Assembly: GCA_033439265.1 (NCBI GenBank)
Contig: JAVTVX010000024.1
Coordinates: 10,709,001-10,773,000, forward strand
DNA: 64,000 bases
From: Dillenia suffruticosa
Taxonomy: Eukaryota; Streptophyta; Magnoliopsida; Dilleniales; Dilleniaceae
Direction of reading: 5' to 3'
The notes beneath the pieces were generated by a model. The model ran no database searches. It worked only from the letters and a program-made list of their open reading frames with translations, and had not been told where the DNA came from. Shown here in pieces: positions 48,597-61,700 of the stretch (the stretch's first letter is position 1; each line of letters starts with the position of its first letter). The translations under genes were made by a program, and so were the position numbers.

Positions 48597-49248
48597 AAGG
48601 GCGCGCGGGCGCCCGCGCGCCTGCCTGGGCGCCCAGGCAGGCATGCCCAGGCAGGCGCTGGCGCACGCGCCTGCCTGCCTGGGCGCCCAGGCAGGCACGC
48701 CCAGGCAGGCGCGGGCGCGCGCGCACCTACCTGGGCGCCCAGGCAGGCACGCCTAGGCAGGCACGCCTAGGCAGGCACGCCCAAGCAGGCGCGGGCGCGC
48801 GCGCCTGCTGGGGCGCGGGCGCCCGCGCGCTTGCCTATGCGCCCAGGCAGGCATGCCCTGGCGCGGGCGCCCGCGCCTACCTGCCTGGGAGCCCGCGCGC
48901 AGGCAGGCACGCCCAGGCGTGGGCGCCCTGGCACGCGCGGGCGCCGAGACAGGCGCGCGCAGGGCGTGGACGGCCAGGCAGGCGCCTGCCTGGGCGCCCA
49001 GGCAGGCACGCCCAGGCAGGCGCGGGCGCGCGCACACCTGCCTGGGCGCCCAGGCAGGCACGCCTAGGCAGGCACGCCCAGGCAGGAGCGGGCGCCCGCG
49101 CCTGCCTGCTTGGGCGCCCGCGTGCAGGCAGGCACGCCCAGGCGTGGGCGCCCTGGCACGCGCGGGCGCCGAGACAGGCGCGCACAGGGCGTGGACGGCC
49201 AGGCAGGCAGGCGCCCGTGCGTGCATGCGCTGGCGCCCGCGCAGACAT
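48597..49248. repeat. Extreme GC-rich minisatellite
   Basis: About 650 bases of G/C built from words such as CCTGGGCGCCCAGGCAGGC and GCGGGCGC in an otherwise AT-rich element. A higher-order duplication of about 125 bases links 48850-48990 and 49090-49215 with only a few differences. Long open frames on both strands here are by-products of the missing stop codons. Confidence 0.9.
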
Positions 49249-50223
49249 TAATATTTTATTTCAAATTTTATATTATTAAATAAATTAATTGAAATAAAAT
49301 AAAATTACCTATATATTAAATCAAAAAAGTAAAAAAATGATAAATTAATTAAAATATATATATAATTTAAATAAAATAAAATATATGGTTTTTTTAAGAA
49401 TTAAATAACATTATTCTTCTAAAAAATGAAATATGATATAATAAAATAAAATGTAAATTAAAATATTATAAAATAATAATATGATTTGTTAATATAAATT
49501 AATAAAATAAAATAAAAATAAAAATAAAATTATAATTAAAAGAATATAAAATTTAGCGACGGATTTGGAATCCGTCGCTAAATTATTAAAATAAAATAAA
49601 AATAAAATAAAATTCTAATTAAAAAAATTAAATTCAGCGACGGATTTTAATCCGTCGCTAAATTACCGGAGATAGGGATTGGGATTTTCATCTAGCGACG
49701 GATATATTTTCCGTCGCTAAATTAATTTTTAATTTAAATATTACATATTAATAAAATAAAAAGAAAAATAAAAAAAATAAAATTCTATTTAAAAAAGATT
49801 AAATTTTGCGACGAATTTTAAATCGGTGGCAAAATTTTGCCATAATTAGCGACGAAATTTGCAACGAAAAATTTTTTGTCCCCAATTAACGACGAATTTA
49901 GTCACGAAAATTTTTTCGTCACTAATTAGCGACGAATTTTGCTACGAATGATGTGTCCGTCGCTAATTTAGCCACGGTTTCCTTTTCGTTCCAAATTTTG
50001 TGGCAAATTAGCGACGAAAAACTTTTTCGTCGCTAAATCCGTCGTAAAATAGCGACGAATTTTTTCCGTGGCGAAAATCCGTAGCTAAAACCGTGTTTTT
50101 TTGTAGTGTTGACTCATACGCTCGCTCTGGTATCTATATTCTAGTCATTTTGGATTTATTGATTCGTAGGGTGTACAAAATGTAAGAATAAGCATCACTA
50201 AGTCACTAAAGTCTCTTTTTCTA

Positions 50224-52330
50224 TATTGAGAACAGTCGTATTAAATTTTTGTAAGGAAGATAAACTGAATGGTAATATCTCCGAGATTTTATACTAGTAG
50301 ATTCAGTTTATTCTCGAGAAATAAAATCTGTCTGAGATTCTGAGGTACATATTGGTGAGCCTCGGGGAAGGTATCCCATCTCAGGATAGACAGATAAAGA
50401 GGTTCATCGTACATGGAAGAAAATGATAACCAAGTTAGGGCAATTCTCATCAGCAGCATGCACGATGATTTGATCATATTCTATGAGTATTATCCTATGG
50501 ATATATCGATTAGGCTCATCCTAAAAGAGCTTTATGTTGCTCTCTTCAGCTCCTAATGTGAGGATGTGAAGAAAATGGCTGATCACACAAAGATGCAACG
50601 TTTTATGTAAATGTTGAGTATGATCACCGAGTTAAAGAATGTGGACGACCCAATTTCGGATGAGATTCAGATACCGGATGTGATCCAGTCTTTGATATAA
50701 TTCATGGAATACCATGAAAGCCTATCTCACACGTGACGAGAGTATTTGTACTTTCGCTGATGTGGGCAGACATAGTGAGCTCGAGGAGGCGTGCCTGGAG
50801 GTGAGTAGGCCGCACTAGAGTCATACTTATGAAGTGGAGTCGAGTAAGAACTCCCATGGTATCAAACAAACAGTATGAGCATGTGAAGAAAACTCGAGAT
50901 TTAGGCAATAAAAATCATCCGAGAAAACCGACAACAAGGTATAGAAGCGCTGGAAGAAAGAGTTTGATAAAACCAATGTGAAGTGTTACGTCTGAGATAA
51001 ATTTGGTCATTTTGCTCGTGAGTATGAAGAGCGGAAGAATACCCTTCTTCTTTATGTGGTTTGAGCTTTATCTCCTTTATTGTGATGCTCGCTAATTTCT
51101 TTCCTTTGTGGATTGTAAACTCAGGAGTCACTAACCAAGTAACTCGAGACAGGAGCACGTAAATAAAGTTTCATCGAATGAATCCTCAAGTTAGAGGGAT
51201 TTACATAGAGGACAGAGTATTTGTCGTCATCAGAGGGATCGACACTTGTTATGAGATTCTTTATACTCCGAGTATTCAACGGAATTTGAATTTAGTATCT
51301 TGTCTAAGATTACATAGGATATGCAAGAAATCATATGTTTTATTAAATACGATAGCTTTTTTGATTTGTTCTGGTTTTGATCCATGATGGATGGAATACA
51401 CTGGGTGCTACTCCTAATGGTTTTCTTGTCATTTTTCTATTGTCTTTACATCTAATTTCATAGATGATGATGTAAATGGGTGGCATAATAGACTTAGACA
51501 AATAGGGCAAGAAATAATGAATCGGTTAGCAGCAAGTGGTTTGTAGTACCCGCTAACCAGATTCAAGTTACATGTATGTGAGTTTTGTCTAATCGATAAA
51601 ACTATAAGAAAACTATCTGACAACGCAGTGAGAGCTGGGACTCCATTGTAGTTAGACCACTCCGATATTTGTGGCCTTATAAGCATGAGAGCCTGAAATG
51701 GAGCTGTGTACATTATGATATTCATAGATGCATACACAAGTTTTGGTTCGTTTATCTGATCTCGCACAAGTTTGAGATATTAGAATGCTTTAGAAAATTC
51801 ATTAACGAGATTGAAAATCAGTTAAACTTAAGAGTGAAAACTCTCAAAACTGATTGGGGGTACGGGTATTCGTCTAAACTATACAGAGAGCTCTGTTTTG
51901 AGAAGAGTATTACGAGATTACTGACTATTCCTGCTATTTCTCAGTAAAATGGAGTAACCGAGATAAGGAATAGGATTTTGTTGAAAATTATGAGATCTAT
52001 GATGGTGCAGATCAATATGTCCATCTCCCATTGGGGAGATGTTTCATTGACTGCAGCATACATCCTAAACAGTGTCTTATTAAAGTCCACAGTCAGTACC
52101 CCAAATGAGATTTGGACAAGAAGAAGCCTGACTTTAGTCATTGAGGTTATGGAGTTGTGCCACGATTTCTTGCATCCACATGGCGAGTTAGGCCCGCGAG
52201 AAAGTATGTGTTCTTAGGTGAATATACGGATAGTACTGTTATCGAGATTGAGTCTCGTGATATCATATTCCTAGAGAATGATTTCCTAAGAGAGGTAAAC
52301 TTAATTTGGACCTTATATTCTATGAGATGA
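50224..52330 (+). pseudogene. Copia gag-integrase remnant of element B
   Basis: Diverged and frame-shifted relative to element A. A gag trace follows 50400 (RAILISSMHDD), then a zinc-knuckle trace near 50980. A protease block lies near 51110, integrase zinc-binding block near 51480-51620, and integrase core at 51669-51947 (YLISHKFEILECF, TLKTDWGYGY). The frame ends in the IN C-terminal region matching ESRDIIFLEN near 52255. Many stops. No RT or RNase H follows. Confidence 0.78.
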
Positions 52331-52741
52331 AAATGTTCTATCTCCTCGTAAGAGTATCGAGAATACGTACTTAAATTGTCCAACCAATAATAATGGATTG
52401 AACATAACACGTATAATGGGGCCCCATTAAATAATATGATTTTAAGCTGAACAAGAGGTACAAAACTGATTTTCCCTCTTTTTTGTCGAAATATTCTTTT
52501 ACTAATGAGTTGATTGTTTCTCATGGTTTCATTGAATTTTTCAACTTTACTTATTGTAATTGACTAATACGTTTTAGTTTATATTCATCTCATTCCCCTG
52601 TATATTATTCTTTGCTATGTTTTCTACTAATTACGAAATTCAATACAACATCTCTATACTTTTTGCCTTCTTCTTGGAGCTTGAACTAATAATATCTGGT
52701 TGATGACACTCTCGGTACTAGTAACTACACATGTTGATTAC
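52331..52741. other. Junction sequence, no feature recognised
   Basis: AT-rich stretch between the truncated copia B and the next LTR. No homology noticed to other parts of the window. Confidence 0.5.
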
Positions 52742-53497
52742 TGATGGTACAAAGTTTAAGGGCCCATAATTGGAAAATCCATAGAATACCAATTGACCGC
52801 TTGGTAAACACCCGAGATGACCAAGAAGGTGCTTGGTCGAACATTCTCAGTTAAGCCTCTCAGCCATTGCTTAGTTGAACACTTTTAGTTAAATCTCTCT
52901 ACTACTACCGAGTGATCTTCCATCGAGCAACTATCGGGTATTGTCTCCATCAAGTGAATCAAGTTCATGATCACATGAGATAAGAACATCTCTTAATCCT
53001 AGAAATAATCTCATATGATAAGGAAGGAAATTTTCGTGACAATTTAAACTTCTTTTAATCTCGTAAGATCTTAATCTCCTTGATTACAATCCTATAACTT
53101 TGGAAAATCTCTAACAATCTCTTCATAAGGTAATTTGTTCCTATAATTTTAGAAAATTTCTAACGATCTCTTCATAAAATAATTAGGATTTCTACACATC
53201 TAAGCAAGAGATTTGTCATGCATACATATCTATATATACTGAGCAAAGTAACCCATAAAGGGATATTACATATACACATTATATAGAGAAAACACTGAAC
53301 AAAAACTATGGCTCTTCTTAGTCTTTCTCTCTATTATTACTTTTGCTAACTTGAGTGTCTGAACTTCCTCTATTGGACCACTTTCAACGTGTATTTTGTA
53401 GGTCTTTCTACATACGAAAATCCAACGGATGCATTAGCACTAGTCTCCGTTCAAGTCGGTAGAGCAACTTATCTGTAGAGCAAACTCATCTCCAACA
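52742..53497 (+). mobile_element. 5' LTR of Tat-like gypsy element G (copy 3 of family)
   Basis: 756 bp, TGATGGTAC start and CTCCAACA end. The following AATTGGGGTTATCC looks like a decayed gypsy primer-binding site. Family members are at 3461-4253 and 30296-30673. Confidence 0.72.
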
Positions 53498-53781
53498 AAT
53501 TGGGGTTATCCATGAGAATAGACTGACTGCTTAAGCCAAAGAAACTTCGACAACCTATTTCACTCTGTCCCTCCTATCACCATGCCACTAGAGAGAAGGA
53601 TCAAAGTCGATGCCTATAAATCATGTCCAAGGTGGGAGGATGGTCGTCTAACCCTCTAGACCCCTGCTGCCAACAACTTCAGTTCATCAGGGGGAAACTC
53701 CCTCAGCACAACAGCCTCAAACCATATCGTTAGTCACACTCATACTTTGGAAGACTGAGACTCCCTCAGCAATACAGCCTC

Positions 53782-56193
53782 TGTAATACCTATAAAAAAA
53801 TAGAGAGGGAGAGACATAGCGTTTTAAACTAAAACGCCGCGTCTCCCCCACCCCCAATTTGATAGGGCTTTTAGCCCTAATCCCTCTCATTCTCTCTCCC
53901 TCTCCCAATTCTCTCTCACTATCCGCCTCCCTCCGTCCCACCTCCCTCACTCACCGGCGAGCTCCGTCGTACATAGTAGTCTTCCTCCTCCGTCTCTCTC
54001 TCTCTCTCTCTCTATATTTCGCGCTCTGCTCTCTCTCTCTCTCTCGCGCGCACGAACAGTCTCTCCCTTGCTCGCTCGCACGTGATAGCTTCTCTCTCCC
54101 TTGCTCGCTCGCATGCGACAGCTTCTCTCTCCCTTGCTTGCTCACGCGCGTTGCTCCCTGCGAGCGCCACCCTTCTGCGAGCGCCACCGTTCTGCAACCT
54201 TCGCAGAAGCCCTAAGCCGACAGTAGCGGCATACCCTCGAAAACCCTAGGTCGACTGCGGATCCATCTCTATGTAGGTAAGAACGGATTTCTGAATTCTA
54301 ATTCTAGAGTTCTGATTTTTCTAGATGATTGAACTAACTTACCATACCTTGTTTCAATAAAGAAGCACTGCAGATCAGCAATAGGACTAAGGAGACATTT
54401 GAACGAGGTTACGAAATGTGAAAACCCTAGGTGAGGGAAATTTTAATCCCTTCGATAAATTGAGTGAATCTAGGGTTAAATCTAGGGTGAAGGAATCTGT
54501 ATATGTTTAGGATGTATGTTAGATTCAATTAGAACGTATTTCTTGACATCTTATATATGATTATTAAGGTTAAGTATAGGATTTTATATGAATTAGGCTG
54601 TTTGATACAAAAGAAGCATGATAAGGGACGATAGAGTCACATTAGGTTAGATAGAATAGTTTTTCCAGAGTTTAATTTGATGGTAAATTTTGATATTGAT
54701 TAGGTTAAATCTGTTGGGGGTTTGAAAGGAATCAATTCGAATTTGATTAAAAAGTAGAAAGTGAATACGCTCTCTTGAGGTGAGTGGATGGTCCGTTGTG
54801 TTATAAATGAGTAAAACTGTTTTAAATTCTTTTATAAATGATTTTGAATGATTTTTTACATGATTTATATGAAATCATTTGTGATTGTGGGATGTCTGGA
54901 ATGGAAGTTTGAATTACAAATGCATCTTATGTAATTATCAATAAATATGTGTCATTTGTATTTGATATTAGATTTGTAAATGCTTGTAGCATGAATTTCG
55001 GCATTTGTTTGACGAAACATGGCACATTGACTGTAATTTGAATGATTATGAAATTGTGGTGCATGAGTGTAATGACTATAGTCATTCCCTCCACGGAACA
55101 ACCCGACGGGGTGACATAGGTGGGGTTATATTGCGAGAGAGTGTACGCAGCCTCTTCTCTACCACGTCGGACTATCTGGATTGCACCTCGGTGAGGTACG
55201 AGCCAACGCCAATGAATGGAGTAGTATTTTGAAATACTGAAATGGAAAACTCCTTGACGGGCTTCCGTCTAGGTTCGGCCAAACTCAGAACGGAAGTGAT
55301 TTCGATGGGGTCTTTGTGATTTTCTAAAAGAATAATTGATGTGGATGTATATTTTCTGAATTACCTGATTTATTGAGAATGCTTTTACATATAAAGTGTT
55401 GTTTACGGGATATGTTTTGACTTTCCCACATTTACCCCTCATTTATCACACAATCATATCATTGCACTCCACTCACCGAGTATTCCCTAATACTCACCCC
55501 TCTTTTTACATTTTACTGAGGATACTTAGTTTGGAGACCACACGTGGGAGCTTGCGAAGGATTTTTGCTATTTTGCGTAGGTAAAATAGTGATATAAGGT
55601 TATTTTAGTTATTTTAGAATCCATGGAATGTTAGACTTGTAAAATTCTTTTGGTATGGATAAAATCAATACTTATTTCATATATGAGAGCAAGTATTGAT
55701 GGAATCCTTTCATAGTTGTGTTGGAATTCGTACGAAACTTATTCATTTTCTCTTAAGTCTCATTTGGGACATTTGGATTGAAATTCTGAGTTATGATACT
55801 TTCTTTTAGATTTGTGAAGTTTTGTACATCTCATACCACTTGGATTTTATTGATACTAGCTCATCTTTCAGGCGAGTGTTAGTAAAATCCTACGACTATG
55901 ATTTGAAATTTCTTTTATTTTAAATGCTTTATTTGTGCTGAGAATTATGGAATAGTTGGTATGACCAATTTTGCATGCGTGCATGTACAGGAACTCCCGC
56001 CCAAATGTGTGCCGACGCATGTTTTGTGTGTAGGGCTGGACCGGATGGGTCCTTTACATGGGTATTGTATTGGGAAGATATATGGTATGGTTGTATAACC
56101 TTGCGGAGTCCTAGTATATGGGGAGGTTCTGTACGTGTACCGAGACACCGTGCACGGTTGTCGCGTGGTCAATTCGAGGATCGACGCATGACA
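53782..56193 (+). mobile_element. Solo LTR of Tekay/Del-like gypsy, TSD GCCTC
   Basis: 2412 bp, starting TGTAATACC and ending GCATGACA, with perfect target duplication GCCTC at 53777-53781 and 56194-56198. It is homologous to the LTR at 58729-61902 in opposite orientation. Shared parts are the AAACGCCGCGTCTCCC block near the start, pyrimidine-rich tracts, the CTCACCGAGTATTCC block near 55475 and the TGTCATGC-type end. CT microsatellites lie at 53991-54012 and 54032-54045. Confidence 0.93.
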
Positions 56194-56198
56194 GCCTC

Positions 56199-58724
56199 AA
56201 ACCATGTCGTTACTCACCGCACACACTGAGAAGGGGCACAAAAGAAAAGGACCAATAATTGGTTTTGATGACAACCATCTAGTAAGGGTGGACCTAAACC
56301 GACACGACCCACTGGTCATCATTGCCAAGATAGACTAGTACATCGTGAAAAGAGTTTTTGTCAACCAAGGAGTAAGCTATGATCTCCTCTATTAATACGT
56401 CTTCCAGTAATTGGGCTTCAGCCAAGCACATTTCCAATCGCATTCGTACCTTTGAGGAGACTCTCTAACAAATGGATATATCCCGAGGGTTTTATCTTGC
56501 TCCCAGTAACCCACCTAATCATGCTATCATCCTAGTCACTTTCAATGTGATCAAACTGCTATCCCTTTACAATACCTTCCTAGGCTACCCTAGCCTAGAC
56601 AACTTGGAAGTTTTGCCAAGCACAAAATACATGAAGATCAAATTCAGAACACCTCTCGGTATTAGAACACTCGACTGTGATCTTAACCCTCAAAGCGCCT
56701 CTGCACCAGAGATGGAAAAGAAGAATCTCTCCATAAAAACCATGGAATACAGTGATGATATCAAACAAGTTGCTAAACTCAAGCACAATGAGGAGGTGAT
56801 TGAGTCATGAACATACCTAGTAAAACTGTTCAAATTGGAGCTCATCAACTGACACCTCTTTGCAATGCCATAACCAAGTGTTTACGATGATATTCCAAAT
56901 CCTTTGCATGGCCGTCCGAAGATATGCTGGAAATCCACCCCTTAGTGATTACTCATAAGCTAACAATGGACACTAGTCGCAACCCCATGAAACAAGAGAA
57001 GATGGTGTTTGTATTGGAATGCTAGCAAACAATACAAGAAAGATATAAAAACTCTTGGCGGTGAACTTTATTAGGGAAGTTAAATATCCTGAGTGGTTGA
57101 CAAATATGGTCATGGTGAAAAAAGCGAATAGCCAATGAAGAATGAGTGTCGACTTCACCGAGCTCAACAAGGCATGCTCAAAGGACAACTACTTATTTCC
57201 TAGTATTAACAAACTTGTAGACAACTCATCCAGCCATCTACTCTTAAACTTCATGGACATGTATTTTGGCTACAATTAGGGGTGTTATGATACTTAAGTC
57301 GAGTTTGGTAGTATCGAGCTCGGCCCAAATAGTGGTTAGGTGAGCTCAAGCTTGAGCTTGAACTCATCGAGTTTGCATTTCTTGAGCTTGAGCTCGGCTC
57401 AAAGTGTCATCAGGTGGTGTCACATTCTCGATTAAATTGCATTCTCTCTTAATTAATCGACATTAGATAATATATTCAAAATAATAAACATATAAATGTA
57501 ATTTCAAATATAAAAACTATTTTTAAAAAATATATATAATTATATTGGGTAGCTCAACGAACCTTTGAGCTGATACAGTATGGGCTTGAGCTTGAGCTCA
57601 ATGCCAAACTACCTGAACTCAACCGATCTCGAGTTGAGCTTTGATCAGGTAGTGTCATAGGTACCTGTGACACTACTGAGTCTCATAACACCCCTAACTA
57701 CAATCATGTGTACATGGCCCCAAAGGACAAAGAGAAAACAAGTTTCATCATGGAGTCCAACACCGGCTATTCTAAGGTCATATCATTTGGCCTGAAAAAT
57801 GTGGGAACGATCTTCTAGCGACTAGTCAACAAAAACTTCAGCAAGCAGTTCGGCAAAAACGTATACACTTATGTGGACAATATGCTCATTAGGAGTACTA
57901 ACTCAAAGGGCTACATAGCAGATCTCGAAAAACATTCCAGACACTAGAATGCTACAACATGAAGTTGAACCCAGCTAAGTGTACCTTCGGGATCACCTCA
58001 GGTAAGTTCATGGGTTTCTTGATCTGTGGCCGAGGAATCGAAGTCAGCCCAGAGAAGATTCAAACCATCCTAGATATGGTGTCACCAAGAATGTTGAAGG
58101 AGGTATATTGCCTCACAGGATAGATCGTGGCTCTAAGTAGATTTATGTTGAAGGTAAGAGAAAACTACAAAACCTTCTTCGATACACTGAAGAAGTCTCA
58201 GAAATTCATATAAACACTGGAGTGTTAGATGGCTTCAACAAGTTCAAGGAGTATCTCTCGTCTCCTCTTCTGCACTTTTAGCTCATCCCTGGGGAAAACT
58301 CTATATATACTTATCTATCTTTAACTAAGCCCTTTGTTCTACACTTGTGAGACAAGATGCCACTTTACAAAGACCGGTATATTATGTCAGCTAATGCTCT
58401 AGGATTCATAAATCAATTATATGCCCATTGAGAAAATGGCTTTTGCTTTTATCACAACTGCTCGACTCTTTCGTCCATACTTTCAGTTACGCACGATCAT
58501 AATTTTGACTGATCAACCTCTAAAGCAGATCCTAGAGAAAAAGGGCACCTCGAGCCAATTTATTAAATGGAGCATCGAACTCGATGAGTTTGACATCGAG
58601 TATCAACCAAGACCTACCATCAAAGGCCAAGCCCTATTGACTTTATCCTCGAGTGCAAGCTCTAAAACCTCACCGCGCAAGCTACTAGTGACCACTTACA
58701 AGGAAACTCTCCACCAATATGGAC
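56199..58724 (+). pseudogene. Gypsy protease-RT-RNase H remnant of element G
   Basis: A protease trace lies near 56370 (VNQGVSYDLLY, catalytic Asp lost). The linker at 56472-56810 matches the LGRP-type block as YNTFLGYPSLDN. RT begins near 57060 (FIREVKYPEWLTN), then MSVDFTELNKAC, SFGLKN near 57790 and YVDN near 57875 where YVDD is catalytic. RT connection reads NPAKCTFGITSGKFMGFL near 57970. RNase H spans 58421-58724 (LTDQPLKQILEK, WSIELDEFDIEY). Stops occur through all parts. These motifs are those of the Tat/Ogre-type gypsy branch. Confidence 0.85.
57277..57696. mobile_element. hAT-type MITE in gypsy G RT
   Basis: 420 bp with inverted ends TAGGGGTGTTATGA identical over 14 bases and near-perfect 8-bp target duplication GCTACAAT/ACTACAAT at 57269-57276 and 57697-57704. 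It splits the RT codons for the GYN motif. No coding content. Internal GAGCTTGAGCTC-like words are repeated. Confidence 0.88.
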
Positions 58725-58728
58725 CTTG

Positions 58729-61700
58729 TGTCATGCCTCGAACCGGGATCGTGAGCAGCCGCCCGTTGTCCTAAATGCCAGCTGTATTTTTACAAAAAAT
58801 TGGACAGAACCTCCCCACATATCGAAAGTCTCCCATATAGCAATCAACCTACTACCTGTACAACAGGGCCAACCCGACCTCACAATACATAAATCAAGTC
58901 TCAACATCATACCAACATATCCATACCGCATAATTCAGGACAACGCAAGGCTAACAAAACGAATTTCCACAGTCCTAACCACAGACCTCTACTGCCATAC
59001 CCTCGTCAAAGGCATGCATAGCCACCAGTCGCCCCTCCTGTGATTTAGATGTGGCATCAAGCGGTTCTAAAGTACACTTCTAGGACATGACACATTCCCA
59101 AGTAACATGCACAATGAATAGAAATTTACCTTAATGCAAATGTTATGCAATGACATGAGAGTTCCACAATTTAAATATCCATAGTTGTACAGTCATCCCA
59201 AAATTATACAATGATCATCTATAAACCTCAAAATACATATATATCATTAATACAATTTTTAACTCATGAAATTATAGCGAAAATATATAATGACTCCTCA
59301 AATCTAGACCAAATCTCCCAATGATACTAAACATCCTAAAAGCAACGCTCCTTGCCAAATACTATCTCTGAAACAAGAGGGGAAATGAGGGGTGAGTACT
59401 CAGGGAAAGAATACTCAGTGAGTGAGTGGGTCAATGCAATCGCCTAATAAGAATTGTGAAACTGGAGTGTCAAAACGTAAGTATACAAATCATACTTCAA
59501 ATCATCATGTTTTTCATTTCAATAATATATCATTTGCACGCATTTTCAAGTCAAATATGCATCCAAAGCACTATCATTAAAAATCATAGAGCTACCAGCC
59601 GAAAGTGTCCTGAAAGAGGTCTACCTCGACCTATGACTGGTGCACCGGGGGTGTTATATGTAAATTTATTTAAAGTGCTCTTTATCCCGGCGTTGGTGAC
59701 GGACCTCGTTCAGGTGTTAGACTTGGAGAGAGTATCTAAATCCTCCCCATTTTTAGGTTCAACCTGACTAGTACCGTGTCGTTAATAAAATCAAGATAAC
59801 TCGTGGGATACTCCAGGCCTAGGTATATCCGGACGCCACCTAAGCGCCTCTCACGGTGTCCTTCGTAGCTACGGAACAATACATATTAAAGCTTTCAAGG
59901 CCAAAATCAATCTCATATCAAGAATATGCCGAAATCAGGTTTACAAACGAAATGCAATATATAGCGTAAATGACACATTATACATTTCAACCATATGGAT
60001 GCATAATTTCATAATTCAATCTAATTTTTGGACACTCCATCGGTTCACAAAAAGTCAGTTCCAAATCCAATTAAAACATTTCAAGCACACGACAAATCAT
60101 ACTCGTTTATCAAAATATTATAAAATAGGGTTTACATATTAAACAAAAATATTGAAATAAATCTCACTCATTGTATGGGGGAGGGTAGCGCATTCCCCAA
60201 TAATACCACGAAGCGAAGAAGAGTGTTCCCCTAACTCAAGGCACCCAACACCTATGAATGTATATATATATATATATAATCAACAAGTTTCAAATCTATG
60301 CAATTATAAGAAATAGGCTATCACTTCTAATACACGTATGCAAATCAGGTAGTTTGAATCTTTTAGAACCCTACCCTAATTCCTCATATTTTGTTCATGC
60401 ATACAAGTCTACAAGACTCAAGTGTTGGTACTCAACCAATCTCGCACAGAGCTCATACCAATCAAATCGCTCGCACCCAAGGGCCAGTAGGGCCACAGTC
60501 CAGCGCTCCTCTATGCAGCTCATAGCGCCCATGTACAGGGCGCGCAGTACCCATGTGCAGGGCACGCAGTACCCATGTGCAGAGTCCATGTGCAGGGCGC
60601 GCAGCACCCAAGGTGCAGCACCTGCACACCAACCATTTCTCCTCATTTCTAAACTTAACCCAAATATTCATTCAATTAAATCGAATAGGTAAGAAATTTT
60701 TTCACCTAGGGTTTTCTCGGAGAGCAGACCTTCGTCCGAATGTCTCCTCGATCACTCCAAAATCTACAATACTCCCTATCAAGACAAGATTTATTAGTTA
60801 GGTCATAAACACTTAGAACAAAATCAAAAACCTGAGTCAGTTACCTAGGTAAAGACTTGCGGGCTGTCATAGGCTATCGCGGGCTGCGGAACGCAGTGGG
60901 CTTCGATGCCCCAGTGGGCTCGTGGTCTACGCGGGTTCACGGGCCACAGTGGGCTGGCGGGCCACAGGCTTACGGGCCTGCAGGCTGGTGGGTTTACGGG
61001 CTAACACGTGTGCTCATGAACTGGACTGCAGTCACGTGTTCGTGGGTTGCTCGCGCCAGTGATCTGGAACGCACTCGTGCGCAGGTCCGCTCCCGAGCAA
61101 GCACACTCACGCTGTAGTATGCTCGCGCGCTCGCGTTTGCGCTGTGGTACGCTTACGCGAGGAAGCGCGCGCTGTGGCGCGCTCGTGCTCGTGGAGGGAG
61201 GATCGTACTGCGGCACGCTCGTAGGAGGGAGGAGCTGCAGCGGCTGTGGTGTGCTCATGGTGGTGGCATGCGTGGAAGTTCACGGTGGAGTGCGATCGAG
61301 AGGGAGGGAGATCGCGAGCGATAGAGAGAGGGTGAGTAGCAAAGAGAGAGAGAAACAGTGAGAGAGAGAATCTGAGAGGGAAAGATAGAGGAAAAGGAAG
61401 AAGAAGAAGAAGATGGTGGTGGTGGTGCGGTTGCTCACGGTGGAGAGAGGTGGCGGGGCGAGCGACCGATCGCGGCGGAGGAAGAAGGCAACCGTGCGAG
61501 GTGAAGAGTCGGGGAAAGAGAGAAAGAGGAAGAGAGAGAGAGAAAGAAATAACTTAGGATTTCCAACCCTAATTGGGAAAAGGGGGAGGTGTTGTGTTTC
61601 ACTCCAAAACGCAGCATCTCCTCTCTCTTTTTTTTTTTTGTATTTATATATATATATATATATGTCTTCACACCCACACTTCACTAAATTTAATTTTTTT

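Larger units (their letters stand above)
47205..50108. mobile_element. Non-autonomous CACTA element 2, TSD TTG
   Basis: 2904 bp with termini CACTACAAAAAAACA identical over 15 bases in inverted orientation, and target duplication TTG at 47202-47204 and 50109-50111. The uninterrupted homologous position in element A (CAA on the plus strand at 41665-41667) confirms the ends. Subterminal arrays of TTTAGCGACGAA / TCCGTCGCTAAA motifs fill 47222-47640 and 49550-50100. The interior holds low-complexity GC and AT blocks and tRNA-like boxes, with no transposase. Confidence 0.93.
45595..52330 (+). mobile_element. 3'-truncated Ty1/copia element B
   Basis: 5' LTR 45595-46071 (477 bp, TGTTGGAATATGC to TTCA), primer-binding site TTGGTATCAGAC at 46075-46086, leader interrupted by a CACTA element, then gag to integrase at 50224-52330. 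RT, RNase H and the 3' LTR are missing. The leader and coding blocks align with element A, which is in the opposite orientation. Confidence 0.82.
52742..58728 (+). mobile_element. Tat-like Ty3/gypsy element G, nested and gag-deleted
   Basis: Order: LTR, short leader (53498-53776) with a roughly 67-bp tandem repeat (ACTCCCTCAGC... at 53694 and 53760), solo LTR insertion, protease, RT (with hAT insertion), RNase H. It breaks at 58728 where the minus-strand gypsy F begins, so its remainder lies outside the window. No gag-like reading is found between leader and protease, implying an old deletion. Confidence 0.78.

Noticed and set aside
48753..49251. Long open frames on both strands (up to 157 codons) rich in Ala, Arg, Pro and Gly.
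   Set aside because: They lie in the GC minisatellite, where stop codons are absent by composition; several frames are open at once and no domain is visible.
57269..57704. PIF/Harbinger MITE with a TTA/TAA duplication.
   Set aside because: TTA and TAA are not identical, whereas an 8-bp duplication with one mismatch and TAGGGGTG ends fits hAT better.
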